This document shows positions 46,501-57,344 of a DNA stretch of 64,000 nucleotides, piece after piece. Within the stretch, counting starts at the first letter, position 1. Each line of letters begins with the position of its first letter. The stretch is taken from positions 2,852,001 to 2,916,000 of the forward strand of contig NC_069371.1 in assembly GCF_021730395.1 (NCBI RefSeq). The letters are read 5' to 3'. Under the pieces are notes generated by a model that was not told where the DNA came from, did not search any database, and saw nothing but the letters and a program-made list of their open reading frames with translations. The position numbers and the translations under genes are program-made. This DNA is from Mercenaria mercenaria (Eukaryota > Mollusca > Bivalvia > Venerida > Veneridae).

Positions 46501-48300
46501 ACCCAACATATTTAGTTTTGAAACTTCAAGATGGTATTATCCAAGCACTTTTTATTAAGATTACGCAGTTAGCTTACCAATACCAGAAGTGTTCGTGCGT
46601 TTTTCTCCATCATTTTCATTTATTCTTTGTATTCGAATAGTGTCTTTTGCATGAATTTTCCCATTTAACATATTTTGTTTATCATTCTGTTTTAACGAAT
46701 CATTTATTCCGTATCTAAGCTCCAACTTTTCTCTTTCTTTTTCCTTCAAACCAGTCACAAATCGTTGTTTAGGACCGTCTGGTTTAAGTGTCTTTCCTAA
46801 CATATTGATTTCTAAATGTTTAACTGGAAATATATCTTTTTCTTGCTTCATTTGATTCGACTTAGCTACATTATCAGTTTCGTTGGCTCGATCATAATTC
46901 TTGATTTCTTCTTCGTTTGCTGGGTCGATCCCATCGTCTTCCGACTGTTTATGTACCACTTTACCATTGTTTTGTCCAAATTTATTAAATATTGCAAATG
47001 GTTGACCTCCATGGTTAATGTGTTCATTGCCTTTTCTAACATTTAACAATTTATTCTTTGCAGGTGATTTTGTAATTGTTTCAACCTTTGGAAATTTCTG
47101 TATTTTCTGTACTATGTCATCCACTCCATTGTCATTTTGTACAAATGCTTTATTGAGACCATTATAACCGTTGGATTTTTTGTTAGCATTCTTGGGCTGT
47201 AAGCCAATTTTAGTAGGACCTTGTATGGCAATATTTTCTTGAGGATTTTTATGAAAGAAATCATTCGATTTCTGATTAGATTCATCGTACTTGTCTATTG
47301 ATATCTCATTGTTTTCAATATCATCACCGTTTCCGTCTTCAGATTCAACATTGTCATCTTCTCCGTCGTCTAAAACATACGCATGCGCATTATAGACATC
47401 GTTGAAATTTCTATACTTAGCTGCTCTGTCAGTTTCGACTTCTTCCGAATCTTCGATCATATTTTTGTTACCACGTACTGTATCCCTTTCAGCAGGTTCG
47501 ACAACTTCCTCTTCAAGGATTTCATCATTGTTCATTACCAGATTTTTTTTCGCCTTTCTTACAGATAACGCATCTTGTAGTTTGGAATCTTCATCGTTAA
47601 TTTTCTGTAAATTAGCATTATTCTTATTTTGCCAACGATTCCATTTGAGAATATCATTGTCTTCTACAGAAACAGAAATATTCAAATATTTGTCACCTGC
47701 ACCAGCATTTGCACCAAAATTCTTATTCTTATTTTCATTATATTTTTCGTTACTCTTTACAGAAATATTTGAACGAAGTATTAATTTATCACCTTTTTTA
47801 ACTTCATCAATTATCCTTCTCGTGTCATTCTTTTGCAAATGCCTATTGTTGATTGCAGTAGCTTCTTCTTCCTCTTCTTCTTCCTCCTCTTTACTTTCTT
47901 CTATTTCTTCTTCTTCTTCTTCTTTTTCTTCTTCTTCTTCAGTTTGATCTTTCTCTTGTTTGTTGTTCTCTTTTAAAGAATTATTTCGCAACATCATATT
48001 TTTAAGTTCCAGTGAGTCTTTCGCAAGAATTGGTATTTCCCCTTGTTTGATATTCCTATGTGAAGGATCCTTGTTTTGGTTATTTTCCCATTTCAAATCA
48101 CTGCGGTATTTTTGTTCTTGAACGGTTCTACCAGTGTCACCGTCTTTGGTGTCCTGTCTAAACGGTGTATACATGTTTTCCTCAGCTCTTTTATCTTCCG
48201 TTCCGTTCTTTATCACAAGAAATGTTATACTTATCCATGTACACATACATACTGCGGTAACAATAAAGAACATTTGTCTTGACAATCGGAAATGCACCAT
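34603..48300 (-). CDS. Polypeptide N-acetylgalactosaminyltransferase, long-stem form
   Basis: Starts mucin-type O-glycosylation: transfers GalNAc from UDP-GalNAc to Ser/Thr in the Golgi. Twelve exons by eye: 48,300-46,578; 45,520-45,367; 44,747-44,566; 44,147-43,983; 43,005-42,914; 41,369-41,251; 40,592-40,475; 39,485-39,294; 38,025-37,897; 37,481-37,386; 37,112-36,972; 34,752-34,603. All junctions keep frame, giving 1,086 codons. Layout: short tail, membrane anchor (about 10-30), stem of over 500 residues, GT-A catalytic domain ([21 protein letters not shown], metal-binding DAH at 734-736, [11 protein letters not shown] ending at 851), then a ricin-type lectin domain to the end. Typical family members have 500-650 residues; human GALNT5 is the known long-stem case, so GALNT5-like is a guess. 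The acceptor of exon 10 is weak. Start 48,300 is preferred over 48,420 for a short tail and good context. Confidence 0.9.
35330..36880. repeat. Satellite in the last intron: 36-37 bp units in a 73-bp composite
   Basis: The basic unit carries CATATACGGACAACGGTCATAAACTA. From 35,930 to 36,620 two variants alternate as a 73-bp composite; CTACTGTGTC recurs near 35,998, 36,071, 36,144, 36,218, 36,290 and on to 36,581, about nine copies. Flanking units are more diverged. The array is interrupted by a dispersed repeat at 35,508-35,725. Confidence 0.88.
35508..35725 (+). repeat. Dispersed repeat, CAACAGTATTT family
   Basis: Contains CACCGTTTTTCAACAGTATTT, GGCAGTTAACCAAG, CCAACTTCCCCACATGAATC and GTCACGGAGAACA. 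The reverse complement of the same order appears at 38,688-38,843, and its start again near 56,783-56,820. No coding capacity. Confidence 0.7.
38243..38489 (-). repeat. tRNA-derived SINE in a GalNAc-transferase intron
   Basis: On the minus strand a degenerate tRNA-like head (CTCCATGGCCTAG, then GTTCGAACCCTTGC) is followed by GGAAGCCATCCAG, a GCACCTGGGATC block and GTGTCGGTGTGACGTAAACC. It shares its body layout with the SINE at 42,508. Confidence 0.65.
38688..38843 (-). repeat. Dispersed repeat, second copy of the 35,508 family
   Basis: Reverse complement carries AAATACTGTTGAAAAACGG context, TAACTGCCAACTTCCC and ACATGAATCAGAGGTGG, matching 35,508-35,725 in order. It abuts the 39-bp minisatellite. 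Confidence 0.7.
38844..39112. repeat. Minisatellite, about 7 copies of a 39-bp unit
   Basis: Near-identical 39-bp units containing ACGATGGCGTGGAGCG and GCATGTACCAGTGCACAGT lie between exons 9 and 8 of the GalNAc-transferase gene. All frames stay open because 39 is a multiple of three; they are not genes. Confidence 0.93.
40640..40920. repeat. Fold-back array of GTCGTG motifs
   Basis: About 280 bp rich in GTCGTG/CACGAC variants in both orientations (GTATTGTCGTGCGTCTTGTC against CACGACGGGCGACACACGAC). Its design parallels 16,291-16,917 with a different core motif. It sits in an intron and has no coding capacity. Confidence 0.6.
41028..41140 (+). repeat. tRNA-derived SINE, 5' part
   Basis: Head CCTTGACCGAGTGGTTAATG resembles a tRNA A box and CCCTCACCGCTGTAATTCCG stands near the B box position. 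The body continues to CATCAAGCTGGCTG and then stops. Confidence 0.6.
42508..42895 (+). repeat. tRNA-derived SINE with a tripled head
   Basis: Three tandem copies of the tRNA-like head start at 42,508, 42,567 and 42,631; each holds GGTAAAGATCGCCGACTTCA or a close variant and TTGCCCCGCACCGCTGTG. One body follows: CATCCAGCTGACTTGCG, GGTTCTACCCAGGTGCCCGC, GTCGCCATATGACCTG. The heads lack a normal cloverleaf, so they are not tRNA genes. Confidence 0.75.
43531..43597. repeat. Poly-C run followed by CA dinucleotide repeat
   Basis: About 20 C, then about 20 CA units, in an intron of the GalNAc-transferase gene. Confidence 0.95.
45712..45972. mobile_element. MITE-like element with internal 55-bp duplication
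   Basis: Starts TTAACCCTTACCCTGCTAA and ends near GCCGCCAGCAG, where the inverted end is eroded. The middle folds on itself (GTGCAGACCATGATCAG against CTGATCTTGGTCTGCAC). The segment GATCAGACTGCACGG recurs 55 bp apart (45,838 and 45,893). It lies in intron 1 of the GalNAc-transferase gene. Confidence 0.6.
46578..48300 (-). CDS. Exon 1 of the GalNAc-transferase: anchor and acidic stem
   Basis: 574 codons in one exon. The hydrophobic anchor follows a nine-residue tail. The stem is rich in Asn, Lys, Asp and Glu with no recognised domain and has a block of nearly continuous Glu at about residues 117-151. The exon ends at a GTAAGC donor; the longer frame that runs on to a stop at 46,561 is intronic. 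Confidence 0.85.
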
Positions 48301-48420
48301 TTTATTACAAATCAAAATATCACACAATTTATTTGAGCTTCTTCTTCTAAATGTTTTGAAATAATTTCTACGAACGGTATGATATTTTCCTGTTACTAGG
48401 AAAGTAAAACTATTTCTCAT

Positions 48421-49841
48421 GTTTCTTGTCGCCCGGTAAAGATTTCACCTGGTCAAGATTAGGACCAAACATAGTTTATATTTTTGTACAAAAATACAAT
48501 ATACCATTATCCTAGTTTTCTCCAAAATTTTGAAAAAAAAAAAGATTGTATTGCTCTATTATATTAATTGCAACATTATAATGCATTAACGATTTTTCAC
48601 AAACTTCTATTATGGTTGGTTGGCCTTATTTTGAACAGATGCTGCTGTGCTAATCCGCAAAACGGTTTATCCCTACTAAACATTGAATATATTGAACAGC
48701 TGTGTTAATTAAGTTTATCTGCATTGCAGTTGGGTGTTATAGGGTTTAGATAACAGCTTGTTTTCCTTTTATGGGCCCTTTTAAACGTTATCGAATAAAA
48801 CAGTAATAGTCGCTGTCCAGTTGAATCCTAAAATACTTTGATATAATGGGATTGTTGATCAGGAAACTGGTATAGTGTCGCGTAAGTCGATCTACATATT
48901 TTCGTCGACGGGATCTCGCAATGAAATATTTCACGAAATGTTAGGTTTGCTCTTACAAGAACAAAAGTCTCTTTATTATTAATGTTGAAGGATATTTCTT
49001 AGCATTTTGAGTCTTGAATATTGCTATTTTTTAACTTAAAACATATAAACTTGTACATATATGTATCATATCTGTTTCTGATCATAATGTAACGTGTTTA
49101 ACTTTAGTCCTATACCTATAAAGAAAACGTACGACTGCAAAGGAGGCAGCATGCTATTGATCTTCTAATGTTTCATTTACGAATTTTCGAATGTGTTTCT
49201 GAATCGACTTTGGCCATGTGGTTAATGTCACTGACTTCAGTCATTTGCGCCTTCGAAAATATGTTGTGTATATTACTTTCATTTCTTTAAGTATCAAGAT
49301 GTCCATTTGCGGTAGGGCAGTGATTTTCACGAAAGTGCACGTCCGTTCCTGAGATAGTGTAGGGTCTACAAAAGTCGCTAACCTGATTTGTGATTGAGTG
49401 ACTTGCAATAAAGCAATAAAAATGATCAAATATCTGGCTTTAGGGAATCCTTTGATGATATAAAAGCATTATAAATAGGACCCTCGATCAAAATACACAA
49501 GGGGCACACACGTTATTGCCATTATGAATCTTGTTCCCTATTCGCAAGTTACAACATAATAATAGTTTTATCATTTACTCCATACTACAACTTGCCGGTC
49601 ATTTTGTTGTTTTGTACTTCTCACGTTCAAGTTTAATGTCTGAGGCTGACACCTCTTACTGTAGGCCTACCCTGAATGTGATCAGCATTGTGACTGAATT
49701 TTCTATTGTGTGTTTTAATTCTGTAACACATATACGATGTATCATTTAAGTATACTTGAATTTATATTGAATTTATACCATTTGTTAACCCATTATCATA
49801 TAAGAAAAAAAATGTGAGAGTTATAAAGGTCTGACTTATAA
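48421..49841. other. Intergenic, upstream of the GalNAc-transferase gene
   Basis: No gene was seen. A weak SINE head relic lies at 49,205-49,275 (GGCCATGTGGTTAATGTCAC, then GACTTCAGTCATTTGCG). Confidence 0.4.
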
Positions 49842-50030
49842 GGGAGTTCATCGGTTCTAAGACAAAGGTGAATGTACCAAGTAATATAGCAAAAAATAGA
49901 TGCAGAAAACTATGAAAATAAGCGCAGAACATACCAGACCTAATAGGAAATTGTAGGTTCTAGTACTTCGCACTAATGAGAAACGAGGCAAAGATGCTCT
50001 CAGAGATCTCTATGACATGAGATGATATAT
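49842..50030 (+). repeat. Local repeat copy (part C, shortened)
   Basis: Matches 52,506-52,860 (AGGGAGTTCATCGGTTCTAA, GTGAATGTACCAAGTAATAT, CAGACCTAATAGGAAATTG, GCAAAGATGCTCTCA) but lacks about 155 bases of the middle. Otherwise nearly identical. Confidence 0.8.
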
Positions 50031-52054
50031 CAACAAAATTATTCTTCCTAGATTAAGTAAATGCGAAATGAAACATAACACCAAGATCAAAATAAAATCT
50101 GATGTAAGTCAAGAAAGTCTTCAGCAAACAAACGCACAAAAATATTAAAATATTAAAAAAATTGTTTCAATGTAATATATGAACAAACGGACCGGTGCGA
50201 GGGAATGGTTATAGCAAACTATGCTACAATAATAATATAATCCATCCAAGCGATTGACTGAGCTAACCAGCAAACTGAAAACAGGGGGGATTTACATGTC
50301 TGTTTCAACATAACCCATGTGTTAAAGGTTTGTAGCAAAGTGATCCACAAATTATAAAAATATGTACGGACCTACACGTACATATAACAAATGCAACTTT
50401 CGACTGATCACTAATAATCGTATGGCCGATAAGTTGAACAACCCTGTTTATATAAGACACAGTCAATCCATGAACCAGGTGAATGGCCGACCACATGGTA
50501 CAAGGCCCCTCTAACGGTTAAAGAGCGCGCCGCCCAATAACACCAATAATAAGAGATGACCAACCGAGCGCGAGGTTTGCAGATACGAGAAGGTCACTAG
50601 ACAAGTGAGCTTTTATTTGATACTGGCCGTAGTATACAAGAATAAATTTTTGTGGATCACTAAATGTTGCTCACAACACGGACAAAAATTAAAATGAAAT
50701 TAGAATTGACTTGAGCCAAACATTTTAATAAAGAAGACTTCTTTACTGTACCCCGAATAAAGATTACAATTTGTAAGCGCCATTTAAGTCACGACAATAA
50801 AATAATTCTAAATTGATGAAATCAGATCAATGCAAATAATGTATGTTTACTAATAAAATCAAGTTTATATACGCATACACGCCTTATTTCTTTCCTTTAC
50901 TATATAACCAACACCAAACAAACAACTTAAACTGGTTTCAAATATGATGGTTAACTACTGTTCATATAACAATCAATATCCCAATGACACAATGCATCAA
51001 TAGAACGCCTTCGAAATATATATAGACAGAAATATCATAATTCTTTCCAAATATGCATGTACTTAAGCAATCAACATGCCGAAAGAAACATAAAAATATA
51101 CCGGACTATTTATGAACAATGCAGTAAGACAGAATACAAATGGACAATTCATATGTAAATTGACAAATACTTGTCATGCTATCTTAATCTTTACGCATTA
51201 TTATTATTATAATTATTATTTTTTGTTTTAATTTCATCTAAAAACTACCCAGAAAGACAGGTTAATCGTATGCTGCGAGCCGGCTGCCCCAAACCCTAAC
51301 TCTTTTCTATTTTTTAGATATTTTATATAAGAGAGGGGGAGGTAAGGAGAATCCGAGGCTCTGACCAGCGAAAAGGCTCTTTCCACCCCTTGCTTTCCGA
51401 GTATTTACTATCATCAATGTTTCTAGTAGATAAAATTAATGTGCCAAACAGAACAAAAACAACACGAAAAACTGGGTAATGTTCATGAGCTGTCATTGAA
51501 TTATAAATCGATGTACAAAACGATGTCCTACAAAAATATTTCAATTATGTTTGTTTGGTTTTTTTACAGAATAAATGACATTAAGACCATATTTCTGCAA
51601 ATACAATGCCAGAATTTGGCGAACCTGTATGCTATCGCTTTGTGTAGTAAACCCGCTCTAATTCATGATATCTTCGTGCTTAAATTCAAACCAAATTTAA
51701 CAAAAAAACAACAAACAAAGTACCCAAAAAGAAAAAGATAGTAACATTCGGAATGTTTATAAATGAATACATGCAGTTAAAAATCAAGCTGTTTTCATTC
51801 AACCGTATTGTTCCATGATGATTAAATGTACCAACAGAAGCATACTAGCAAAATTGAGTTTATACACACACACTGTAAAGAGTTTGTTCTCTAATATACC
51901 ATAGATTACAGAAGCGGCGTGACATGTTTGGTTCAGCAGTACATTTTGTGGCAGGGTTCAGCAGTATGATTCAACATTGTGACCCTGAAACAGATTAAAC
52001 TTGACGGCAGAAATATGTTAAAAAACAACAAAGTTACTGTAATGGGAAGGGTGG
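50031..52054. other. Intergenic, no gene recognised
   Basis: At 50,612-50,628 the minus strand carries GGCCAGTATCAAATAAA, identical to the tail of the LINE at 31,955-31,971. A block near 51,274-51,400 loosely matches 54,939-55,040 (GCTGCGAGC, GGGGGAGGTA, GACCAGCG), probably one dispersed repeat. Confidence 0.4.
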
Positions 52055-52290
52055 GAGGGAATTTTTGTAAACGATCTGTCCTCTACGATTTCCGATAAAG
52101 AATGTACTTGTCACTGCACTAAATTTGTCCATGAAAATCCCGTGGGATTAAAACTTGTCAGACTAGTATTTGAACTGATACGACTATAAATATAATACAG
52201 GTGCGGATTAGCAGTGAGGCGTTATGTTAGACAAGACGATACCCACCAAAATTAAAACAATTTAATTCATAATAGAACATAAATTTACTT
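52055..52290 (+). repeat. Local repeat copy (part A)
   Basis: About 235 bases nearly identical to 55,664-55,898 (TTTTTGTAAACGATCTGTCC, GTCAGACTAGTATTTGAAC, GTTATGTTAGACAAGACG). A TA run follows directly. Confidence 0.85.
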
Positions 52291-52296
52291 TTACTT

Positions 52297-52297
52297 T

Positions 52298-52360
<63 letters not shown>
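52297..52360. repeat. TA dinucleotide repeat
   Basis: About 60 bases of uninterrupted TA. It explains a spurious Ile-Tyr frame. Confidence 0.95.
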
Positions 52361-52362
<2 letters not shown>

Positions 52363-52505
52363 AAACCCGGCTGCAGAACCTCCCTTGGGGACTGAAAAAT
52401 GCCGGTATTTGTGAAAACATATATTTTCTCAAGACAGGTGACGTGTGACAATAGTAAGCAGGTTATATTTTTTGGAGGCTGTCTACAGTACGGGTCTGAC
52501 TGCAT

Positions 52506-52860
52506 AAGGGAGTTCATCGGTTCTAAGACAAAGGTGAATGTACCAAGTAATATAGCAAAAACAAAACAAAATTATGTGGGATAAGGCCGTGACTTATTGT
52601 AAATTTTCAAATGAAAATTATGGCATATTGTAAATATATAGCATGGTATATATGAAAATGATGAGAAAATATGAAAGACAAAGCTCCAGCTAAAATGCCT
52701 GGAAGCAACATAGCAGCGCGAAGATGCAGAAAACTATGAAAATAAGCGCAGAACATACCAGACCTAATAGGAAATTGTAGGTTCTAGTACTTCGCACTAA
52801 TGAAAACGAGGCAAAGATGCTCTCACCGATCTTATGATATAAGATGATAAACTATAGATT
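52506..52860 (+). repeat. Local repeat copy (part C, full)
   Basis: Fuller version of 49,842-50,030, including the roughly 155-base middle segment missing there. Confidence 0.8.
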
Positions 52861-55663
52861 TCAACGAATGTAATGCATTTTAGATTTTAGTACTATAAGA
52901 TTTACAATATGCCATACCGTGTATTGAGGGCCACTCAAACATTTTATGAAAATAAAATTCGCCAAAACGAGGTATGCAGTGAATACACGTTTACTCAATA
53001 GGTACAGCAGGTCATTGACAAACAGTTAAAGTCTAGAGCTAGAAATTACCTTTTGCTATGTACCTTAAACTCGCTGCATATTTTACATATTGTATATCTT
53101 TAAATGTTACAATGTCATTCAGGTACATGTACATATTATCCAATAGTTCGATTACTATAAGCCAGGGTCATCATGAAACCTTTTGCTGAGGTTTCAGTCA
53201 AAATGTATTATCTATTTATTTTGAACGAACATCAGACGAACGGACGGACGGGCGGACGAATAGGAAACCAACAGCCATAAGACTTTCAATTAGAAGAGTC
53301 TTACTGCCACTGACTTGTTACGTCATAAACAGAATATGCTTGAACAGTTTCCTGTGACGTCTTCTTTGCATTCATATTATTGAAATTATTATTCATATCA
53401 TTATTCTTATTATAATTATTATTATTATTATTATTAACATTATTCTCATAATTGATTCAATTCTGTTTTACACCTATTTTCGATATTTCTTGATTATTTT
53501 GGTTTTCCATATCAATGCATTTTTATAACTTATTCTTTTACATGCAGACAGTTAAGTAATGCCTGCAACGGACCTAGATAAATCGGATCTAATAAATTAA
53601 CCAGGTACAGCAGTTACCTTTCAACACAAGGTGCCCCAATAGCTGCCGATCCCGACCATGCCACGCCGCTCCTATAGCTAAACTGTTAAAAGACATTAGA
53701 ATAGCCGGTTGACGACATTAGTTTTCTGCAGCCCCTTATACCAGAGATTGACCGTGTTAATGCTGGTGTTACAGTTGCTGACGTAATGGATTATCCGCAT
53801 CAAAGAGTACAGGCTAGTACTGCGTCTATAAATAATGTGTATGCATTTCATTAGCGTGTAACAAAATTGATAACCCAAATCCATATTTTAGTCATTTAGA
53901 AATACATTTAAAGCTGAATATTGTTCAAATATAACAATAATCTGTATTAATTTATATAAGTCCTTGTATATGATAATCTTCTGCAGAACGGAACCATGCA
54001 AAGTATTAGCAGATTCGGTTCGATTAACTTGGTTCATGGGAAATCACTCGTGGCACTCCCAAGTATAGTGTGGCTTATTCCATTTAGCTCAGAATGTTTG
54101 TGTTTTTATTTCTATAGAAGCGTTCTCCATATGTTTCGTTGTTTTGCTAGATTTTATTCTTATGTGAAATACTCTCAGAAACAGTAACCAGACTTAAGTA
54201 TGAAAAGCACATCTTACCTTACTTCGAACATGTCCGCATTATATTGTTTAACAGTTCTGAAAGAGCTTTGTAATTTCATTACAATGAATTAATAATATAT
54301 CTATAAATCCGTGAATTATTGATTTAAACATGACGCTTTCGTGCTTTAAGAAATATTTCTACGACTTAGAATTGAGACAGTGTGTTATTAATTTTCATAA
54401 GCAACACTTACCATTTACTGTTATACATTACAACAGTTGAGATCTAGGTTACCCTGCTGATGTATAAAATGAAAATATATTTTACATTCCTTTCGATATC
54501 TAACAAACAGCAGCTAACCAATATGTTACATTATGAAAACATCCAATATACACATATCTTTCTTGTTAGCTGTTAATGTTTCATGCCATGGTACGAACCC
54601 AACTGGAACGCTCTCTTGCCAGTATAGCTAATCAAGTTAATATAGCTTATGCTCTAATTCGTTACTCTCAAACGAGCATAAATCATTTACACTCTTTGAA
54701 CATACACTTTAAAAACAACATAACACAAGATTGAATTAGGCTAGAGGGATCGTTAGCAAACCGTCCCAATCAACCGTTTATTAACCCAACCAACAAAAAG
54801 ATATACTGTCAGAATCCATACTGTCAAAATATTACACATCTTCTCGTTCACCAACAAAATTTTTAATGAAATTTCTAATTAATAAAATATCTTTATAAAA
54901 ACATATTTGTAAATTTCTGAAAAAGCCAAAGTCAGGTGTGCTGCGAGCGGGATACCTAATCCTACTCCGTCGTGGGAGGGGGAGGTATTTAATGAAGGGG
55001 TCCAAGGCTCAAGACCAGCGGCTCCTTCCTTTTCCTGCCTGACATATATACCCAATTTTGAAGCAAAATAAAACGTTTTTGTAGTTTTGACGCAAAAAAC
55101 ATGACTGAAAATATAAGAGGAATTTTCCTGAAATATAAATTCAATTTTTACATTACGTATAATAACGTCTTTAGGCACAAAACAATGTACATGTATAATT
55201 GCATGTGAAAAACCAAACTTATTTCATGTGACGAAAAAAGAGTCCATAATATGTTTCACAATTGTTACACTTCCATTTAATCGCCTGCCGAACTGTAAAT
55301 CTGAAATTAAAATTAAATACTGTGAGTCATGTGAAATGGTATGACAAAATAATTGTTGACATTTTTTATATAATAATATATAATTTAATTTTATTATATT
55401 TTTTTATTTTTTTTTATAACTAAAATTCACTTCAGACTGATTCAGTCAGTGATTGAATAAAACCAAATAACCAATATCTTGCTGATTGTACGATGAACAC
55501 GTGTCTCCATTACTTTCCAGAGGACATATTCAAATGCCGTATAAACAGAAAGTTCAGCAATCAAAATTATAAGCGCAGACATCTAAAGAAAATATATAAT
55601 GTATACTCATCTCAATTGTGAATTCTCAAAACAGTAGCGCTGCAGTTTTCCGTCGTAATCTTC
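52861..55663. other. Intergenic, no gene recognised
   Basis: AT-rich with ATT runs near 53,395-53,445 and a GGAC-rich stretch near 53,240. A dispersed-repeat block at 54,939-55,040 resembles 51,274-51,400. Confidence 0.4.
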
Positions 55664-55898
55664 TTTAAATTTTTGTAAACGATCTGTCCTCTACGGATTT
55701 CCGATAAAGAATGTACTTGTCACTGCACTAAATTTGCCCATGAAAATCCCGTGGAATTAAAACTTGTCAGACTAGTATTTGAACTGATACGACTATAAAT
55801 ATAAATACAGGTGCGGATTAGCAGTGAGGCGTTATGTTAGACAAGACGATACCCACCAAAATTAAAACAATTTATTTCATAAGAGAACATAAATTTAC
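55664..55898 (+). repeat. Local repeat copy (part A)
   Basis: Second copy of 52,055-52,290 with a few single-base differences. It is not followed by the TA run or part C. Confidence 0.85.
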
Positions 55899-56423
55899 AT
55901 ATTTTCACAAATGGCACAGCCACGAGTGAAAATGTTAATTATGGTGTTCACGAGTGAAATATATTTTGATCTTACACTGAAACAAATACATTTTTTATTT
56001 ATTTTATGCGCTTTTCAAAGTTTTAACCAAATTATATCGTTTGTCCGCACAACGTCATGTGCATGGCATCATGACGTCATAATGTCGCGACGTCATGATA
56101 TCTTTGTAGAAAAACTGTAAATAGTTCTACGTTACCTGATTTTTTTTGTAAAATATTTATTAATGATATAACGTATATATTTATAATTCTGTTAGTATTT
56201 TTATACATCTAGTCTATATCTTTACTGAAGTATATTTTGCAAGAAAGTCTATTATTTATAGTTCATATTATTTCGCATTGAAGTGTAGAGCTAGATCCGT
56301 ACCAGTGAAAAATAAAAATGATATTGAAACAGTGAAAATATCAATTTTATTTCACTGATGAATTTCAGTATTTCACTGAAGAGCATAAAATAAATAGAGG
56401 ATATTACATGAGTGTCTTTTCAT

Positions 56424-56516
56424 ATTGGATTTATTAAACGAGTTGAATAAAATGATAAAATGCGAGGCTCTGCCGAGTATTTTATCAATTTTATTCAACG
56501 AGTTTAATAAATTCAA
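56424..56516. repeat. Long hairpin, probable core of a small fold-back element
   Basis: Arms of about 36 bases (GGATTTATTAAACGAGTTGA against its near-complement ending TTTAATAAATTC) around an 18-base loop GCGAGGCTCTGCCGAGTA. The surrounding 55,905-56,730 has more symmetric pieces (CACGAGTGAAA repeats, ATGACGTCATAATG). Confidence 0.65.
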
Positions 56517-56839
56517 TGTGGAAAGTCACAAATGTAATATTCTTTTTATCACATGTAAGCCTTTCTTGTCGAAACATCAAAAAATCGACTTTCTTTTACT
56601 ATATAAACAAGACAATTTGACCGACGTCGCCTATACTATAAATGACGTCGACGTCAAAGCTTTATTACACTAGTGTATTATCATTTTTATTTAATGGCTT
56701 TATTACACTCCCGCGACGTCAAACATGTGATAAATTTGGATATCATGTCCATGGTCATGTCTTTTACTGTTTGTTTGTTTATTTGCGTTGGGTTTAACGC
56801 CGTTTTTTCAACAGTTACTGTATTTCCTTTACTGAGAGG

Positions 56840-57335
56840 TATAGCGGTAATGCGGTTTATTAAGGGGTAAATCTATATCCATCGTCTTGTGGTTTATTGA
56901 GGGGTATATACATGATAATGTAGTTTATTGAGAGGTATGTACATGATCATGTGGTTTATTGAGGGGTATATACAAGGTGATGTGGCTTATTAAAAAGAAT
57001 TAGCATGGTCATGTGGTTTATTGAGAGGTATAAATATTGTGATGTGACTTATTGCCAGGTAATTGCACGGCGATTTAATTTATTGAGAGAGATATGTACA
57101 TGCCTAATTCATTGACAGGTATATACAAGGATATGTGATCTTTTGAGCGGTATATATATATGAATATATGATCTATTGAGAAATATAGATATGGTAATGT
57201 TATCATTTAATTGGAGGTATACACATGGTCATGTGATGAATTGGGTGGTATATGCTTAAATATGAGATTTTGACAGTATATACACGGCAATGTGATCTAT
57301 TGAAAGGTATACACATGGTCATGTGATTTATTATA
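56840..57335. repeat. Minisatellite of 32-43 bp diverged units
   Basis: A dozen or so irregular copies of a unit with TGGTTTATTGAGGGGTATAT and a following CATGGTCATG. Units differ in length and sequence, so the array is old. Confidence 0.8.
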
Positions 57336-57344
57336 AGCAAGACT

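Noticed and set aside
47402-47947. Ser-rich plus-strand frame of 181 codons
   Set aside because: Antisense shadow of the poly-Glu stem exon of the GalNAc-transferase.
52296-52517. Minus-strand frame of 73 codons ending in Ile-Tyr repeats
   Set aside because: It is mostly the TA dinucleotide run.
54879-55178. Minus-strand frame of 99 codons
   Set aside because: Overlaps a dispersed repeat block shared with 51,274-51,400; no domain recognised.
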